The notes under the pieces were generated by a model. It was given only the letters and a program-made list of their open reading frames with translations. It did no database searches and was not told the origin of the DNA. The position numbers and the translations under genes were made by a program. Shown piece by piece: positions 1 to 5,838 of a DNA stretch of 6,196 bases. This DNA comes from Smithellaceae bacterium (GTDB lineage Bacteria > Desulfobacterota > Syntrophia > Syntrophales > JAQULV01): positions 1-6,196 of the forward strand of contig JAQULV010000092.1 of assembly GCA_028718405.1 (NCBI GenBank), given 5' to 3'. Each line of letters begins with the position of its first letter. Position 1 is the stretch's first letter.

Positions 1-225
1 CCAGAACCAGGTTGTGGAGGCCAAATCGTGGAGAAGAGGACCAGACAAGGGAAGCTTCTGTTCGGCTGCTCCAATTACCCGAAGTGTAACTACTCATTGT
101 GGAACAGACCGATCGCGGAGCCATGTCCCTCCTGCGGTGGCCCCTTCCTGGTCGAAAAGTACTCTCGAGTCAAGGGGCAATACAAGGCCTGCCCCGACAA
201 GAATTGTAGCTATAAGGGCGAATAG
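1..225 (+). CDS. topA: DNA topoisomerase I, C-terminal zinc-ribbon end (5' part outside window)
   Basis: The reading frame is open from base 1 and ends at TAG 223-225, giving the last 74 residues of a longer protein. The fragment contains the repeated C4 zinc ribbons typical of the bacterial type IA topoisomerase tail. The first has Cys5, Cys23 and Cys29 (its first Cys lies outside the window) around a GCSNYPKC motif. The second has Cys42, Cys45, Cys64 and Cys69, starting CPSCGG. The complete enzyme relaxes negatively supercoiled DNA by transient single-strand cleavage; these ribbons help it bind single-stranded DNA. The catalytic Toprim and tyrosine domains are outside the window. A GTG at 28 is internal and not a start. 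The neighbour trmFO follows after 11 bases, a pairing common in Firmicutes and deltaproteobacteria, which supports the call. A stand-alone zinc-ribbon protein is a much less likely alternative. Confidence 0.93.
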   Translation, partial: PEPGCGGQIVEKRTRQGKLLFGCSNYPKCNYSLWNRPIAEPCPSCGGPFLVEKYSRVKGQYKACPDKNCSYKGE

Positions 226-236
226 CCTCTCAATCT

Positions 237-1565
237 ATGAGCCATACCGAAGAACCTGTCTCTATTATTGGCGGAGGTCTGGCGGGATGCGAGGCGGCCT
301 GGCAGCTTCTGAGGCGGGGACACTGTGTTGATCTTTATGAAATGAAGCCGCTGAAATTCTCGCCCGCCCACCGGGATGCGCATCTGGCCGAGCTTGTGTG
401 CAGCAACTCCTTTCGTTCCAACGACCCCAACAGTGCGGCAGGACTGCTGAAGGAAGAAATGAGGCTTCTCTCTTCCCTTCTCTTGGAGGCAGCAGACAAA
501 TGTTCCGTCCCCGCTGGGACCGCCCTGGCAGTCGACAGAAACCGTTTCTCCCTCTTCATTGAAGCGAAGTTGACATCATCTCCAAGATTTAACCTTATCC
601 GCTCGGAGATGAAGGAAATTCCTGATAACGGAATCGTTATTATCGCATCCGGTCCACTTACATCTGACTCCCTGGCAGACCACATCGCTTCTTTTACCGG
701 TAGTGATTCTCTGTATTTCTATGATGCCATTTCGCCAATTATCGACGCCGCCTCTATAGACATCTCCAAGGTCTTCCCCGGCTCAAGGTATGGTCGTGGC
801 GGAGACGACTATCTAAATTGTCCCTTCACTGAAGAAGAATATCTGCGCTTCTGGAATGAGCTTTCCCGGGGGGAAACTGTGCCTCCGAAGCCCTTTGAGG
901 AGTCGAGATGTTTCGAAGGCTGTTTACCTATAGAAGTCATGGCCGGCCGAGGTCCAGAAACGCTCACCCACGGCCCCATGAAACCGGTCGGTCTGCTGAA
1001 CCCCGTAACAGGCAAAAGGCCTTTCGCCGCGGTTCAACTCCGTCGAGAAAATCTTGCTGCCACACACTTTAACATAGTGGGCTTCCAGACGAAACTCACA
1101 TGGTCGGAGCAGCGCCGAATTTTTCGCTTAATCCCCGGTTTGGAAAAAGCGGAATTCACCCGTTATGGAAGTATCCATCGCAATACTTTCGTCCACAGCC
1201 CGTCCTCGCTACAGGGCAATCTACAATGTAGGCTCAGTCCTTCTCTTTTTTTCGCTGGACAGATTACCGGTGTGGAAGGGTACATTGAGTCTACAGCAAC
1301 GGGCCTCATAGCGGGCATTAATGTCTCCGCCTTTACCAGAAGGAAATCTATCCCCGTTTTACCCGAGGTAACAGCCCACGGCGCTCTACTGCGTCATCTG
1401 ACAAGACCAACTAGAAACTTCCAGCCCACGAATATCAATCACGGTCTTCTTCCGCCCTTGGTCGCAAAGACCCCCAAGTGGCGGCGAGGTGCTGCCTACC
1501 GTGATCGATCTTTGCGCGAACTCAGCAGATGGATTGAAGAAATCGGGCCCATTATCGGGCTATAG
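237..1565 (+). CDS. trmFO: Methylenetetrahydrofolate--tRNA-(uracil-54-C5)-methyltransferase TrmFO
   Basis: This is the flavoprotein that makes 5-methyluridine (T54) in the tRNA T-loop, taking the methylene carbon from 5,10-methylenetetrahydrofolate and using FAD/NAD(P)H, in the cytoplasm. The 442-residue length is normal for the family. The N-terminal dinucleotide-binding motif IIGGGLAGCEAA lies at residues 10-21, and ELVCSNSFRSNDP at about 52-64 carries Cys55. CFEGCLPIEVMAGRGPETL at about 225-243 carries Cys229, which matches the nucleophilic cysteine known as Cys226 in the Bacillus subtilis enzyme. HGPMKPVGL follows at about 245-253. A C-terminal FAD-contact segment LFFAGQITGVEGYIESTA lies at about 337-354. 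All key motifs are intact. The ATG at 237 puts the Rossmann motif at the usual distance from the N-terminus. No strong Shine-Dalgarno is visible and topA stops 11 bases upstream, so translation is probably coupled to topA. The gene was long annotated gid. Confidence 0.97.
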   Translation: MSHTEEPVSIIGGGLAGCEAAWQLLRRGHCVDLYEMKPLKFSPAHRDAHLAELVCSNSFRSNDPNSAAGLLKEEMRLLSSLLLEAADKCSVPAGTALAVDRNRFSLFIEAKLTSSPRFNLIRSEMKEIPDNGIVIIASGPLTSDSLADHIASFTGSDSLYFYDAISPIIDAASIDISKVFPGSRYGRGGDDYLNCPFTEEEYLRFWNELSRGETVPPKPFEESRCFEGCLPIEVMAGRGPETLTHGPMKPVGLLNPVTGKRPFAAVQLRRENLAATHFNIVGFQTKLTWSEQRRIFRLIPGLEKAEFTRYGSIHRNTFVHSPSSLQGNLQCRLSPSLFFAGQITGVEGYIESTATGLIAGINVSAFTRRKSIPVLPEVTAHGALLRHLTRPTRNFQPTNINHGLLPPLVAKTPKWRRGAAYRDRSLRELSRWIEEIGPIIGL

Positions 1566-1578
1566 TCATACCCAAGTA

Positions 1579-1791
1579 TCAACAACCCGCCCGATTGTGA
1601 GATGGGTAGCTCTTGCACTTCCGACAGAAATCCTCAGGGAAAGATAAAGACTCTTGGCTTCTCAAATCCATACTGATCTTGTCTTCATATCCCTCCATGG
1701 ATCCGTGATGGTCCACCGCGGCCAGTTCTCTCACTGCCAACGTCTTGTTAAGAACCTCCTGGACATTAGGCGCGAGGTTATATATCGTCAC
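1579..1791 (-). CDS. Small hypothetical protein (70 aa), low confidence
   Basis: I do not recognise this protein. The frame starts at GTG (1791-1789) and ends at TGA (1581-1579). A weak ribosome-site-like AGTGAG lies six bases upstream of the GTG. Codon usage looks like real coding sequence, with mixed third positions and few rare codons. The product is soluble, with no signal peptide or membrane segment. Residues 8-26 could form a helix, and the C-terminal end has FCRKCK plus a final Cys, a possible metal or disulfide site. It lies 11 bases downstream of a second short minus-strand ORF in another frame, so the two could be co-transcribed. It faces trmFO tail to tail, 13 bases away. It could equally be a chance ORF or the 3' remnant of a degraded gene. 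Confidence 0.27.
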   Translation of the reverse strand: MTIYNLAPNVQEVLNKTLAVRELAAVDHHGSMEGYEDKISMDLRSQESLSFPEDFCRKCKSYPSHNRAGC

Positions 1792-1802
1792 TAAATTCTC
1801 AC

Positions 1803-1973
1803 TTAGAGCGGATCTTTACAATCATCATCTTTGCCAATCAAATATTCAATTAGGGGAATTACCCACCGGATTTTGATCCGATGTTCTTTAAGACTAGCGG
1901 GATACGTAATACCATCTAGACAATATGCTATCTTTACTATATATAGATCGCCGTCTTGCCCGCAATGCCACAT
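1803..1973 (-). CDS. Small hypothetical protein (56 aa), low confidence
   Basis: I do not recognise this protein. The ATG at 1973-1971 has a good Shine-Dalgarno, AGGGGG at 1989-1984 on the minus strand, ten bases upstream. The frame ends at TAA 1805-1803. The product starts MWHCGQDGDLYIVKIAY and continues with alternating charged and hydrophobic residues, then a hydrophobic WVIPLIEYLIG stretch at about residues 37-47 and an acidic DDDCKD tail. That pattern looks like a small folded protein, not random sequence. The frame is open further upstream to a TTG at 2087, but this extension would run across the ribosome site and start of the acyl-CoA dehydrogenase, so I prefer the internal ATG. It is AT-rich compared with its neighbours. 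A chance ORF remains possible; the opposite strand here also has an open frame (1831-2025). Confidence 0.35.
   Translation of the reverse strand: MWHCGQDGDLYIVKIAYCLDGITYPASLKEHRIKIRWVIPLIEYLIGKDDDCKDPL
1917..1945 (+). promoter_or_regulatory. Candidate sigma70-type promoter for the acyl-CoA dehydrogenase
   Basis: TAGACA at 1917-1922 (5 of 6 matches to TTGACA) is followed after exactly 17 bases by TATATA at 1940-1945, within an AT-rich stretch. Transcription would start near 1952, leaving a leader of about 100 bases before the ATG at 2055. This is consensus matching only; the TATATATA run allows other registers. Confidence 0.35.
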
Positions 1974-2040
1974 TATTTCACTTCCCCCTGGTAAGGCGAA
2001 ACCTTTTCCTCGATCGAGACGCTGAACGGCGAAAAATAAA

Positions 2041-2046
2041 GGGAGG
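2041..2046 (+). promoter_or_regulatory. Shine-Dalgarno of the acyl-CoA dehydrogenase
   Basis: GGGAGG lies eight bases before the ATG at 2055. It is strong and well spaced and fixes that ATG as the start. Confidence 0.8.
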
Positions 2047-2054
2047 TTGGGATT

Positions 2055-3245
2055 ATGTCGTTGAACTTCGAATTCACGCCAGAGCAAAAGATGTTGGAGG
2101 ACAGCATCTGGCGATGGGCATCAACGTGGCTGGAACCCCAGATGGAAAAGCTCTATGAAGAAGATCAAATGCCCGCGGAACTCTTTCGGGAGCTGGGAAA
2201 ACTGGGGGTAAATGGAATCGCCTACGAAGAGAAATATGGCGGAGCCGGCTTGGGCTATGTGGAGACGCTTCTGGTCTATGAGACAATCGGTCGTGTCAGT
2301 AATGCGCTGGGAATGACGGTCGGCGCCAGCCAGACTCTTTGTTTCGACAACTTCCGGAGGAACGCGTCTGAAGTTCAAAAATCCGAGATTCTTCCGAAAG
2401 CTTGTAGCGGTCAGTATATAGGTTGCCTGGGGATTACGGAGCCAAACGCTGGGTCAGATGCCATGGGCATGACGACCAAAGCTGTAAAACGAGGGGACCA
2501 CTACATCATTAATGGTAGTAAGACCTTTATAACAAATGCCCCCGTTGGCGATTTCATGCTTTTCTATGCCAAGACGGATCCCGAAAGAGGTCCACATGGT
2601 ATATCTGCATTCTTCATCCTCATTAAGGACGTAAAAGGATTCTCCTGCGAGAAGATAAAAAAATGGGGCATGAGGACCTCACCTACGGGCCTCGTCACCT
2701 TCGAAGATATGGAGGTACCTGAGGAGAACCTCATCGGCGGTCTGAATAGAGGCGTTGCCATATTGACAAGCGGCCTCTGCACGGAGAGGATAACCTTATC
2801 CGGCTGCAGCCTCGGTTCCCAAAGAGCCTGCCTCGAACTTTCGTTGAAATATGCTAAAGAGAGAGTCCAGTTCGGTAAGCCCATTGCGTCCTTTCAAATG
2901 ATCCAGGAAAAACTTGCCAATATGTATACACGCTACGCGTCGTCCAAATGGATGGCTTACAGTGCAGCGTCATACTGTGATTCCCTCGATCACAAGACGG
3001 GGGGAAAGGGCACCGATCTTGATCGGATGGCGGCGGCGTCACTTTTGCATTGTGGGGAAATGGGTACTCAGTCGGCGCTCGATGCTGTACAGATCCATGG
3101 CGGTTACGGATATTGTCAGGAATACGCCATTTCCAGACATTATCTTGATCAAAAACTCTGGGATATTGGAGCAGGCACGTCTGAGATCAGACGAACGATT
3201 ATCGCCAGAGAACTTCTCAGAGATGAGTTTCGAAGCGGCAGATAG
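2055..3245 (+). CDS. Acyl-CoA dehydrogenase, isovaleryl-CoA/long-chain type active site
   Basis: An FAD enzyme that oxidises an acyl-CoA to the trans-2-enoyl-CoA and passes electrons to electron-transfer flavoprotein. The 396 residues are the normal length. The order is an N-terminal helical domain (about 6-118), a middle beta domain with signature CLGITEPNAGSDAMG (124-138) and WGMRTSPTG (204-212), and a C-terminal helical domain with RVQFGKPIASFQMIQ (270-284) and the second signature QIHGGYGYCQEYAISRHYLD (347-366). The usual catalytic Glu of short- and medium-chain enzymes, just before the C-terminal GT, is Ala373 here (IGAGTSEIRR). Glu244 in LCTERITLSG lines up with the helix-G catalytic base of isovaleryl-CoA and long-chain dehydrogenases (human IVD Glu254). 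The enzyme is therefore probably active on a branched or longer acyl-CoA. The substrate cannot be fixed from sequence. The gene has its own ribosome site and no partner genes nearby. Confidence 0.93.
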   Translation: MSLNFEFTPEQKMLEDSIWRWASTWLEPQMEKLYEEDQMPAELFRELGKLGVNGIAYEEKYGGAGLGYVETLLVYETIGRVSNALGMTVGASQTLCFDNFRRNASEVQKSEILPKACSGQYIGCLGITEPNAGSDAMGMTTKAVKRGDHYIINGSKTFITNAPVGDFMLFYAKTDPERGPHGISAFFILIKDVKGFSCEKIKKWGMRTSPTGLVTFEDMEVPEENLIGGLNRGVAILTSGLCTERITLSGCSLGSQRACLELSLKYAKERVQFGKPIASFQMIQEKLANMYTRYASSKWMAYSAASYCDSLDHKTGGKGTDLDRMAAASLLHCGEMGTQSALDAVQIHGGYGYCQEYAISRHYLDQKLWDIGAGTSEIRRTIIARELLRDEFRSGR

Positions 3246-3264
3246 ATTGAGACGGCATGGTGCG

Positions 3265-3282
3265 GGAAGTCCGCGTACTTCC
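3265..3282 (+). terminator. Hairpin after the acyl-CoA dehydrogenase, possible weak terminator
   Basis: GGAAGT (3265-3270) and ACTTCC (3277-3282) form a perfect 6-base-pair stem around the loop CCGCGT, 19 bases after the stop codon. The downstream sequence is pyrimidine- and T-rich (about 3288-3308) but lacks a continuous T-tract, so intrinsic termination would be weak. Confidence 0.35.
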
Positions 3283-3298
3283 GGTCATCCTTCTTAAT

Positions 3299-3327
3299 TT
3301 GACTTTTAATATTTGTTAAAGTATTAA
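3299..3327 (+). promoter_or_regulatory. Candidate promoter for the LysM-thiouridylase pair
   Basis: TTGACT at 3299-3304 (5 of 6 to consensus) is followed after 17 bases by TATTAA at 3322-3327 (4 of 6). It sits in the most AT-rich stretch of the window (about 3294-3350). The predicted start near 3334 leaves a leader of roughly 50 bases before the ATG at 3383. A further TATATT at 3341 gives an alternative -10. Confidence 0.4.
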
Positions 3328-3370
3328 ATTTATAGTTAGTTATATTATCAGATTGGCCATATTCTCCGGT

Positions 3371-3376
3371 GGAAGG
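3371..3376 (+). promoter_or_regulatory. Shine-Dalgarno selecting the ATG at 3383
   Basis: GGAAGG lies six bases before the ATG at 3383. The alternative in-frame TTG at 3353 has no such site and would add ten residues ahead of the signal peptide, so this site decides the start. Confidence 0.65.
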
Positions 3377-3382
3377 ATAGTT

Positions 3383-4870
3383 ATGAATCGCTACCGTTCG
3401 TTGGTTTGGTATGTCTGCATAGCTGCGTTGCTGGTAGCAACGCTCTTCCTGCCCACACAGAATTCCCTAGCCAAGGAAGAGACTGCTCATCTAGTCTTTG
3501 AAAAAACTGCCCTTAGCAGGCAGAAGGCTGGTATTTATATCGTCAAGAAGGGGGATTGGGTTACCAACATTATTCGTCGAGAGTTGGGTATCAAAGCAAA
3601 GACCGAATGGCCCCGGATGTACAGGCTCATTAAGAAAATGAATCCGCAAATAAAAGATTTGAATCGGATATATCCTGGACAGAAGATTAAGCTCCCACTG
3701 CGGACGATACTGCCTTCAGCCCCCGTGGCTCACAAGGAACCATCAACTACTGCTGTTTCTCCCACTCCTTCGCTGGTGTCTCCGTTACCGATCTTGGTAG
3801 TACCGAAAGAAAGTTCGATCCTTATCTTGAGTGAGATTATCCGCCGTATGCATGGATCCGTAACATCATCGGGATCCTATTATATCCCGTTGACGTCGGG
3901 CCAAGTTTCTGTTGACTGTAAAAAGACTCCCGTTGTCGAATTCGACGATGGGAGTATCGTACTCGCTGATTTCTCAGGCCAGATACCAGAGCCATTACGC
4001 AGATCGATTCAAACGCAGTGGAAAAACTACCGCGTTGTACAGTGGGAAACGGGCGGTGTGGATGTTCCGTCCATGCTGCAGAGGATCATCAACGCATCTG
4101 ATCTCTACACCATGAAGCGCGTGGCAAAACCGGTAACGGTGGCCGATGGTGAAACCAAAGTGGATATCTTTGTCGACTGGCTCATTAGCAAAGATGGGAA
4201 TTTCGGTGAAAAAGTATCTCTGCAGGGAGTCTCTTTCTTTGAGGGCGTTGGGAACGCCTTACCAGCGGCACTTGTTCGCTATGCCGCGGAGAAGGGTCTC
4301 ACAGTAACTGACGTGACCGCCGGATCTATAGCTAGAAGCTCGACGGAAGAATCACCGCTTATGGCGGATCATAAAATCGCCGCTGTCGCCAAAGGTGAGG
4401 AACTATCTTACGAGCTCCTATCGAAGTTGGGCTTTTCACCGTCGCGAAATGTGGACGTGAAGGTCTTCGATAGGGGACGAGACGGCTTCAATCTTTTTAT
4501 CAAGGGAGACATCGTATTAAGCTTGGATGGCCGGAGCACGATCATATCGTCACGCGAATTTCCCCGGCAATTCATAGACCGGCTCAAGCAGGACAATAAG
4601 GAAGTTGTCTATCTGCCTCAGGGCGAAAGCCTGAAGGCTATCGTCGAAAAGACGTTGCAGGCCAGCAATTGCCAATATACGGATAACCGCTTTTCTTTTC
4701 CGATTCCCAGACGGACTACGCCCGTCCGAGCTCTTATTACTCTCCCTGCCCTCAAGGTTGACAGGGCTGGGGCAGGCCCGCTCTACGTCTTGGATTTCCG
4801 CATGAACGGACTCATCCACTCTGTTCTGCAGGAAGAATGGGGATTCAGATCGATTGAGTACGATAAGTGA
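3383..4870 (+). CDS. Exported LysM-domain protein with duplicated unknown module
   Basis: A 495-residue protein of unknown function, probably periplasmic or wall-associated. Residues 1-30 form a Sec signal peptide: basic NRYR, hydrophobic core about 7-23, and cleavage expected after NSLA (30). There is no lipobox. A LysM domain follows at about 51-105, starting YIVKKGDWV and ending YPGQKIKLP, the pattern that binds N-acetylglucosamine in peptidoglycan. A Pro/Ser/Thr-rich linker covers about 106-141. The remaining 350 residues match no family I recognise. They appear to be two copies of one module (about 142-310 and 338-495). Each copy has a leading helix, an [LD]DG beta pair (FDDGSIVLADF; LSLDGRSTIIS), a helix ending in a YRVV or EVVY strand, then a second helix and a final strand. 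No hydrolase motif is visible. The stop TGA (4868-4870) overlaps the GTG start of the next gene, so the two are co-translated. Confidence 0.85.
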   Translation: MNRYRSLVWYVCIAALLVATLFLPTQNSLAKEETAHLVFEKTALSRQKAGIYIVKKGDWVTNIIRRELGIKAKTEWPRMYRLIKKMNPQIKDLNRIYPGQKIKLPLRTILPSAPVAHKEPSTTAVSPTPSLVSPLPILVVPKESSILILSEIIRRMHGSVTSSGSYYIPLTSGQVSVDCKKTPVVEFDDGSIVLADFSGQIPEPLRRSIQTQWKNYRVVQWETGGVDVPSMLQRIINASDLYTMKRVAKPVTVADGETKVDIFVDWLISKDGNFGEKVSLQGVSFFEGVGNALPAALVRYAAEKGLTVTDVTAGSIARSSTEESPLMADHKIAAVAKGEELSYELLSKLGFSPSRNVDVKVFDRGRDGFNLFIKGDIVLSLDGRSTIISSREFPRQFIDRLKQDNKEVVYLPQGESLKAIVEKTLQASNCQYTDNRFSFPIPRRTTPVRALITLPALKVDRAGAGPLYVLDFRMNGLIHSVLQEEWGFRSIEYDK

Positions 4871-5838
4871 AGGCACTCGCCCTAATCTCTGGGGGGCTTG
4901 ACAGTATCCTTGCCGTGGAAGTCTTGCGGAATCAGGGGATTGAGGTCTTAGGTATTACTTTCGAGACGCCCTTTTTCAGTCCAGACCGCGCCCGCGCAGC
5001 AGCCCACGCAATAGGCCTGTCACTTCTAGTCCACGACATCGCAGACGCACATTTAACAATGCTTCGAGCGCCGCGGTATGGCTTCGGAAAGAATATGAAT
5101 CCTTGCATCGATTGCCATACCCTTATGCTCAGGAAAGCTGGCGATAAACTGGTGGAATGCGGCGCTGAGTTTCTGGCCACAGGTGAGGTGTTGGGCCAAC
5201 GTCCAATGTCGCAGACGCGGCAGTCTCTCTACGTAGTGGCTAAAAACTCCGGCTATCAGGACCTTATAGTCCGCCCTCTCTCGGCCCGTCTTCTTCCCGA
5301 AACAAAACCCGAAAGAGAAGGAAAGGTCGATCGCATGAGACTGCTTGACATTCAGGGTCGAGGGAGAAAACGCCAATTCCTTCTGGCAGAGCATTACGGT
5401 ATAACGTCCTACCCACCTCCCGCCGGCGGGTGCCTTCTCACGGACCCGATGTTCTCACGCCGATTGAGGGACCTTTTTTCTCACCAGAGAGATTTCACAC
5501 TCAGAGACATCGAGCTGCTGAAGGTAGGCCGACACTTCCGCCCGACTGATGATATCAAGATTATTGTCGGAAGAAATAACGGTGATAACGTCATGATCGA
5601 AAGTCTTGCCGGCCTCAGTGACTGTGTGCTGCGGACAGCGGGACACCCTGGACCAACCGTCATGATACCCGGTGGTGGAACAAGGGATGCTCGCATTCAT
5701 GCGGCGTCTCTCTGTGTACTCTACAGCGATGCTCCTAACGATCAAGAAATTCAAGTGGATGTTTCCGTAGGCGACAAATCTTCATCTATGACAGCGAAGG
5801 CATCATCTAAAGATGATGCCAAGAGGTGGATTATCTGA
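4867..5838 (+). CDS. PP-loop tRNA thiouridylase-like protein with NFACT-R-type C-terminus
   Basis: A 323-residue cytoplasmic protein, predicted to activate an RNA base by adenylation and replace oxygen with sulfur. Residues 1-180 are an adenine-nucleotide alpha-hydrolase domain of the MnmA/ThiI kind. The ATP-binding PP-loop SGGLDS lies at 8-13, MNPCIDCH (77-84) carries Cys80 and Cys83, and FLATGEVLGQRPMSQ lies at 102-116. Cys83 sits where MnmA has its first catalytic Cys in NPDILC. PPPAGGCLLTD (183-193) supplies Cys189, a candidate second catalytic cysteine. From about 195 to 300 the sequence resembles the NFACT-R RNA-binding domain (LLKVGRHFR, KIIVGRNNGDN, PGPTVMIPGGGT). A Ser/Lys-rich tail ends in WII. 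The GTG start is fixed because the PP-loop begins seven residues later, and it overlaps the LysM gene stop by four bases. Proteins like this are often labelled tRNA methyltransferase or ThiI; true ThiI has THUMP domains, absent here. The exact tRNA position is unknown. Confidence 0.85.
   Translation: MKALALISGGLDSILAVEVLRNQGIEVLGITFETPFFSPDRARAAAHAIGLSLLVHDIADAHLTMLRAPRYGFGKNMNPCIDCHTLMLRKAGDKLVECGAEFLATGEVLGQRPMSQTRQSLYVVAKNSGYQDLIVRPLSARLLPETKPEREGKVDRMRLLDIQGRGRKRQFLLAEHYGITSYPPPAGGCLLTDPMFSRRLRDLFSHQRDFTLRDIELLKVGRHFRPTDDIKIIVGRNNGDNVMIESLAGLSDCVLRTAGHPGPTVMIPGGGTRDARIHAASLCVLYSDAPNDQEIQVDVSVGDKSSSMTAKASSKDDAKRWII
5799..5820. repeat. Perfect inverted repeat between convergent genes
   Basis: GGCATCATCT (5799-5808) and AGATGATGCC (5811-5820) are exact reverse complements separated by AA, allowing a 9-base-pair stem with a TAAA tetraloop. 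It lies inside the last codons of the thiouridylase gene (encoding ASSKDDA) and 10 bases beyond the stop of the minus-strand DUF4301 gene. It could act as a two-way transcript end or RNA-stabilising hairpin. No T-tract follows on either strand. Confidence 0.6.

Larger units (their letters stand above)
1566..2054. other. 489-base region without a recognised gene
   Basis: Between trmFO and the acyl-CoA dehydrogenase no known protein or RNA family is recognisable. The left half has base composition similar to the neighbours; about 1800-1960 is clearly more AT-rich. The + strand holds a candidate promoter (1917-1945) and the ribosome binding site of the next gene. The minus strand holds two short coding-like ORFs, listed separately. 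Small hairpins are visible, such as CGGAT-TTTG-ATCCG at 1867-1880, but none is followed by a T-tract or forms a recognisable riboswitch. The region could be a pair of uncharacterised small genes, the eroded remains of an older gene, or a plain regulatory gap. Confidence 0.6.

Noticed and set aside
14..331. 105-codon + strand frame spanning the topA-trmFO junction
   Set aside because: It overlaps both recognised genes in another frame and its translation is Arg/Ser/Thr-rich without any protein-like pattern.
335..685. 116-codon minus-strand open frame inside trmFO, and similar minus-strand frames inside the other large genes
   Set aside because: They lie wholly opposite well-supported coding sequence, show no family motifs and have no ribosome sites I could see.
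1554..1595. Inverted repeat ATCGGGC / GCCCGAT as a trmFO terminator
   Set aside because: The stem is 7 base pairs with a 28-base loop, and no T-tract follows.
1993..2005. Small hairpin AAGG-CGAAA-CCTT in the leader of the acyl-CoA dehydrogenase as a riboswitch or attenuator
   Set aside because: The stem is only four base pairs and no known riboswitch core is visible.
1983..2009. GKGFALPGG on the minus strand, resembling the segment before a Nudix box
   Set aside because: No Nudix box (GX5EX7REUXEEXGU) follows in this or neighbouring frames, and the stretch lies in the upstream extension of a short ORF that crosses the ribosome site of the acyl-CoA dehydrogenase.
3171..3173. Acyl-CoA dehydrogenase as an inactive pseudoenzyme because the C-terminal catalytic Glu is Ala
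   Set aside because: The isovaleryl-CoA and long-chain enzymes naturally lack Glu here and use a helix-G Glu, which is present at residue 244.
3353..3382. TTG at 3353 as the start of the LysM protein
   Set aside because: It has no ribosome site and would add ten residues before a well-formed signal peptide, whereas the ATG at 3383 has GGAAGG at correct spacing.
4867..5838. Naming the PP-loop protein mnmA, thiI or queC
   Set aside because: It lacks the THUMP and rhodanese parts of ThiI, the C-terminal half differs from MnmA, and no QueC zinc-site pattern is present. It shares only the PP-loop superfamily and cysteine features.
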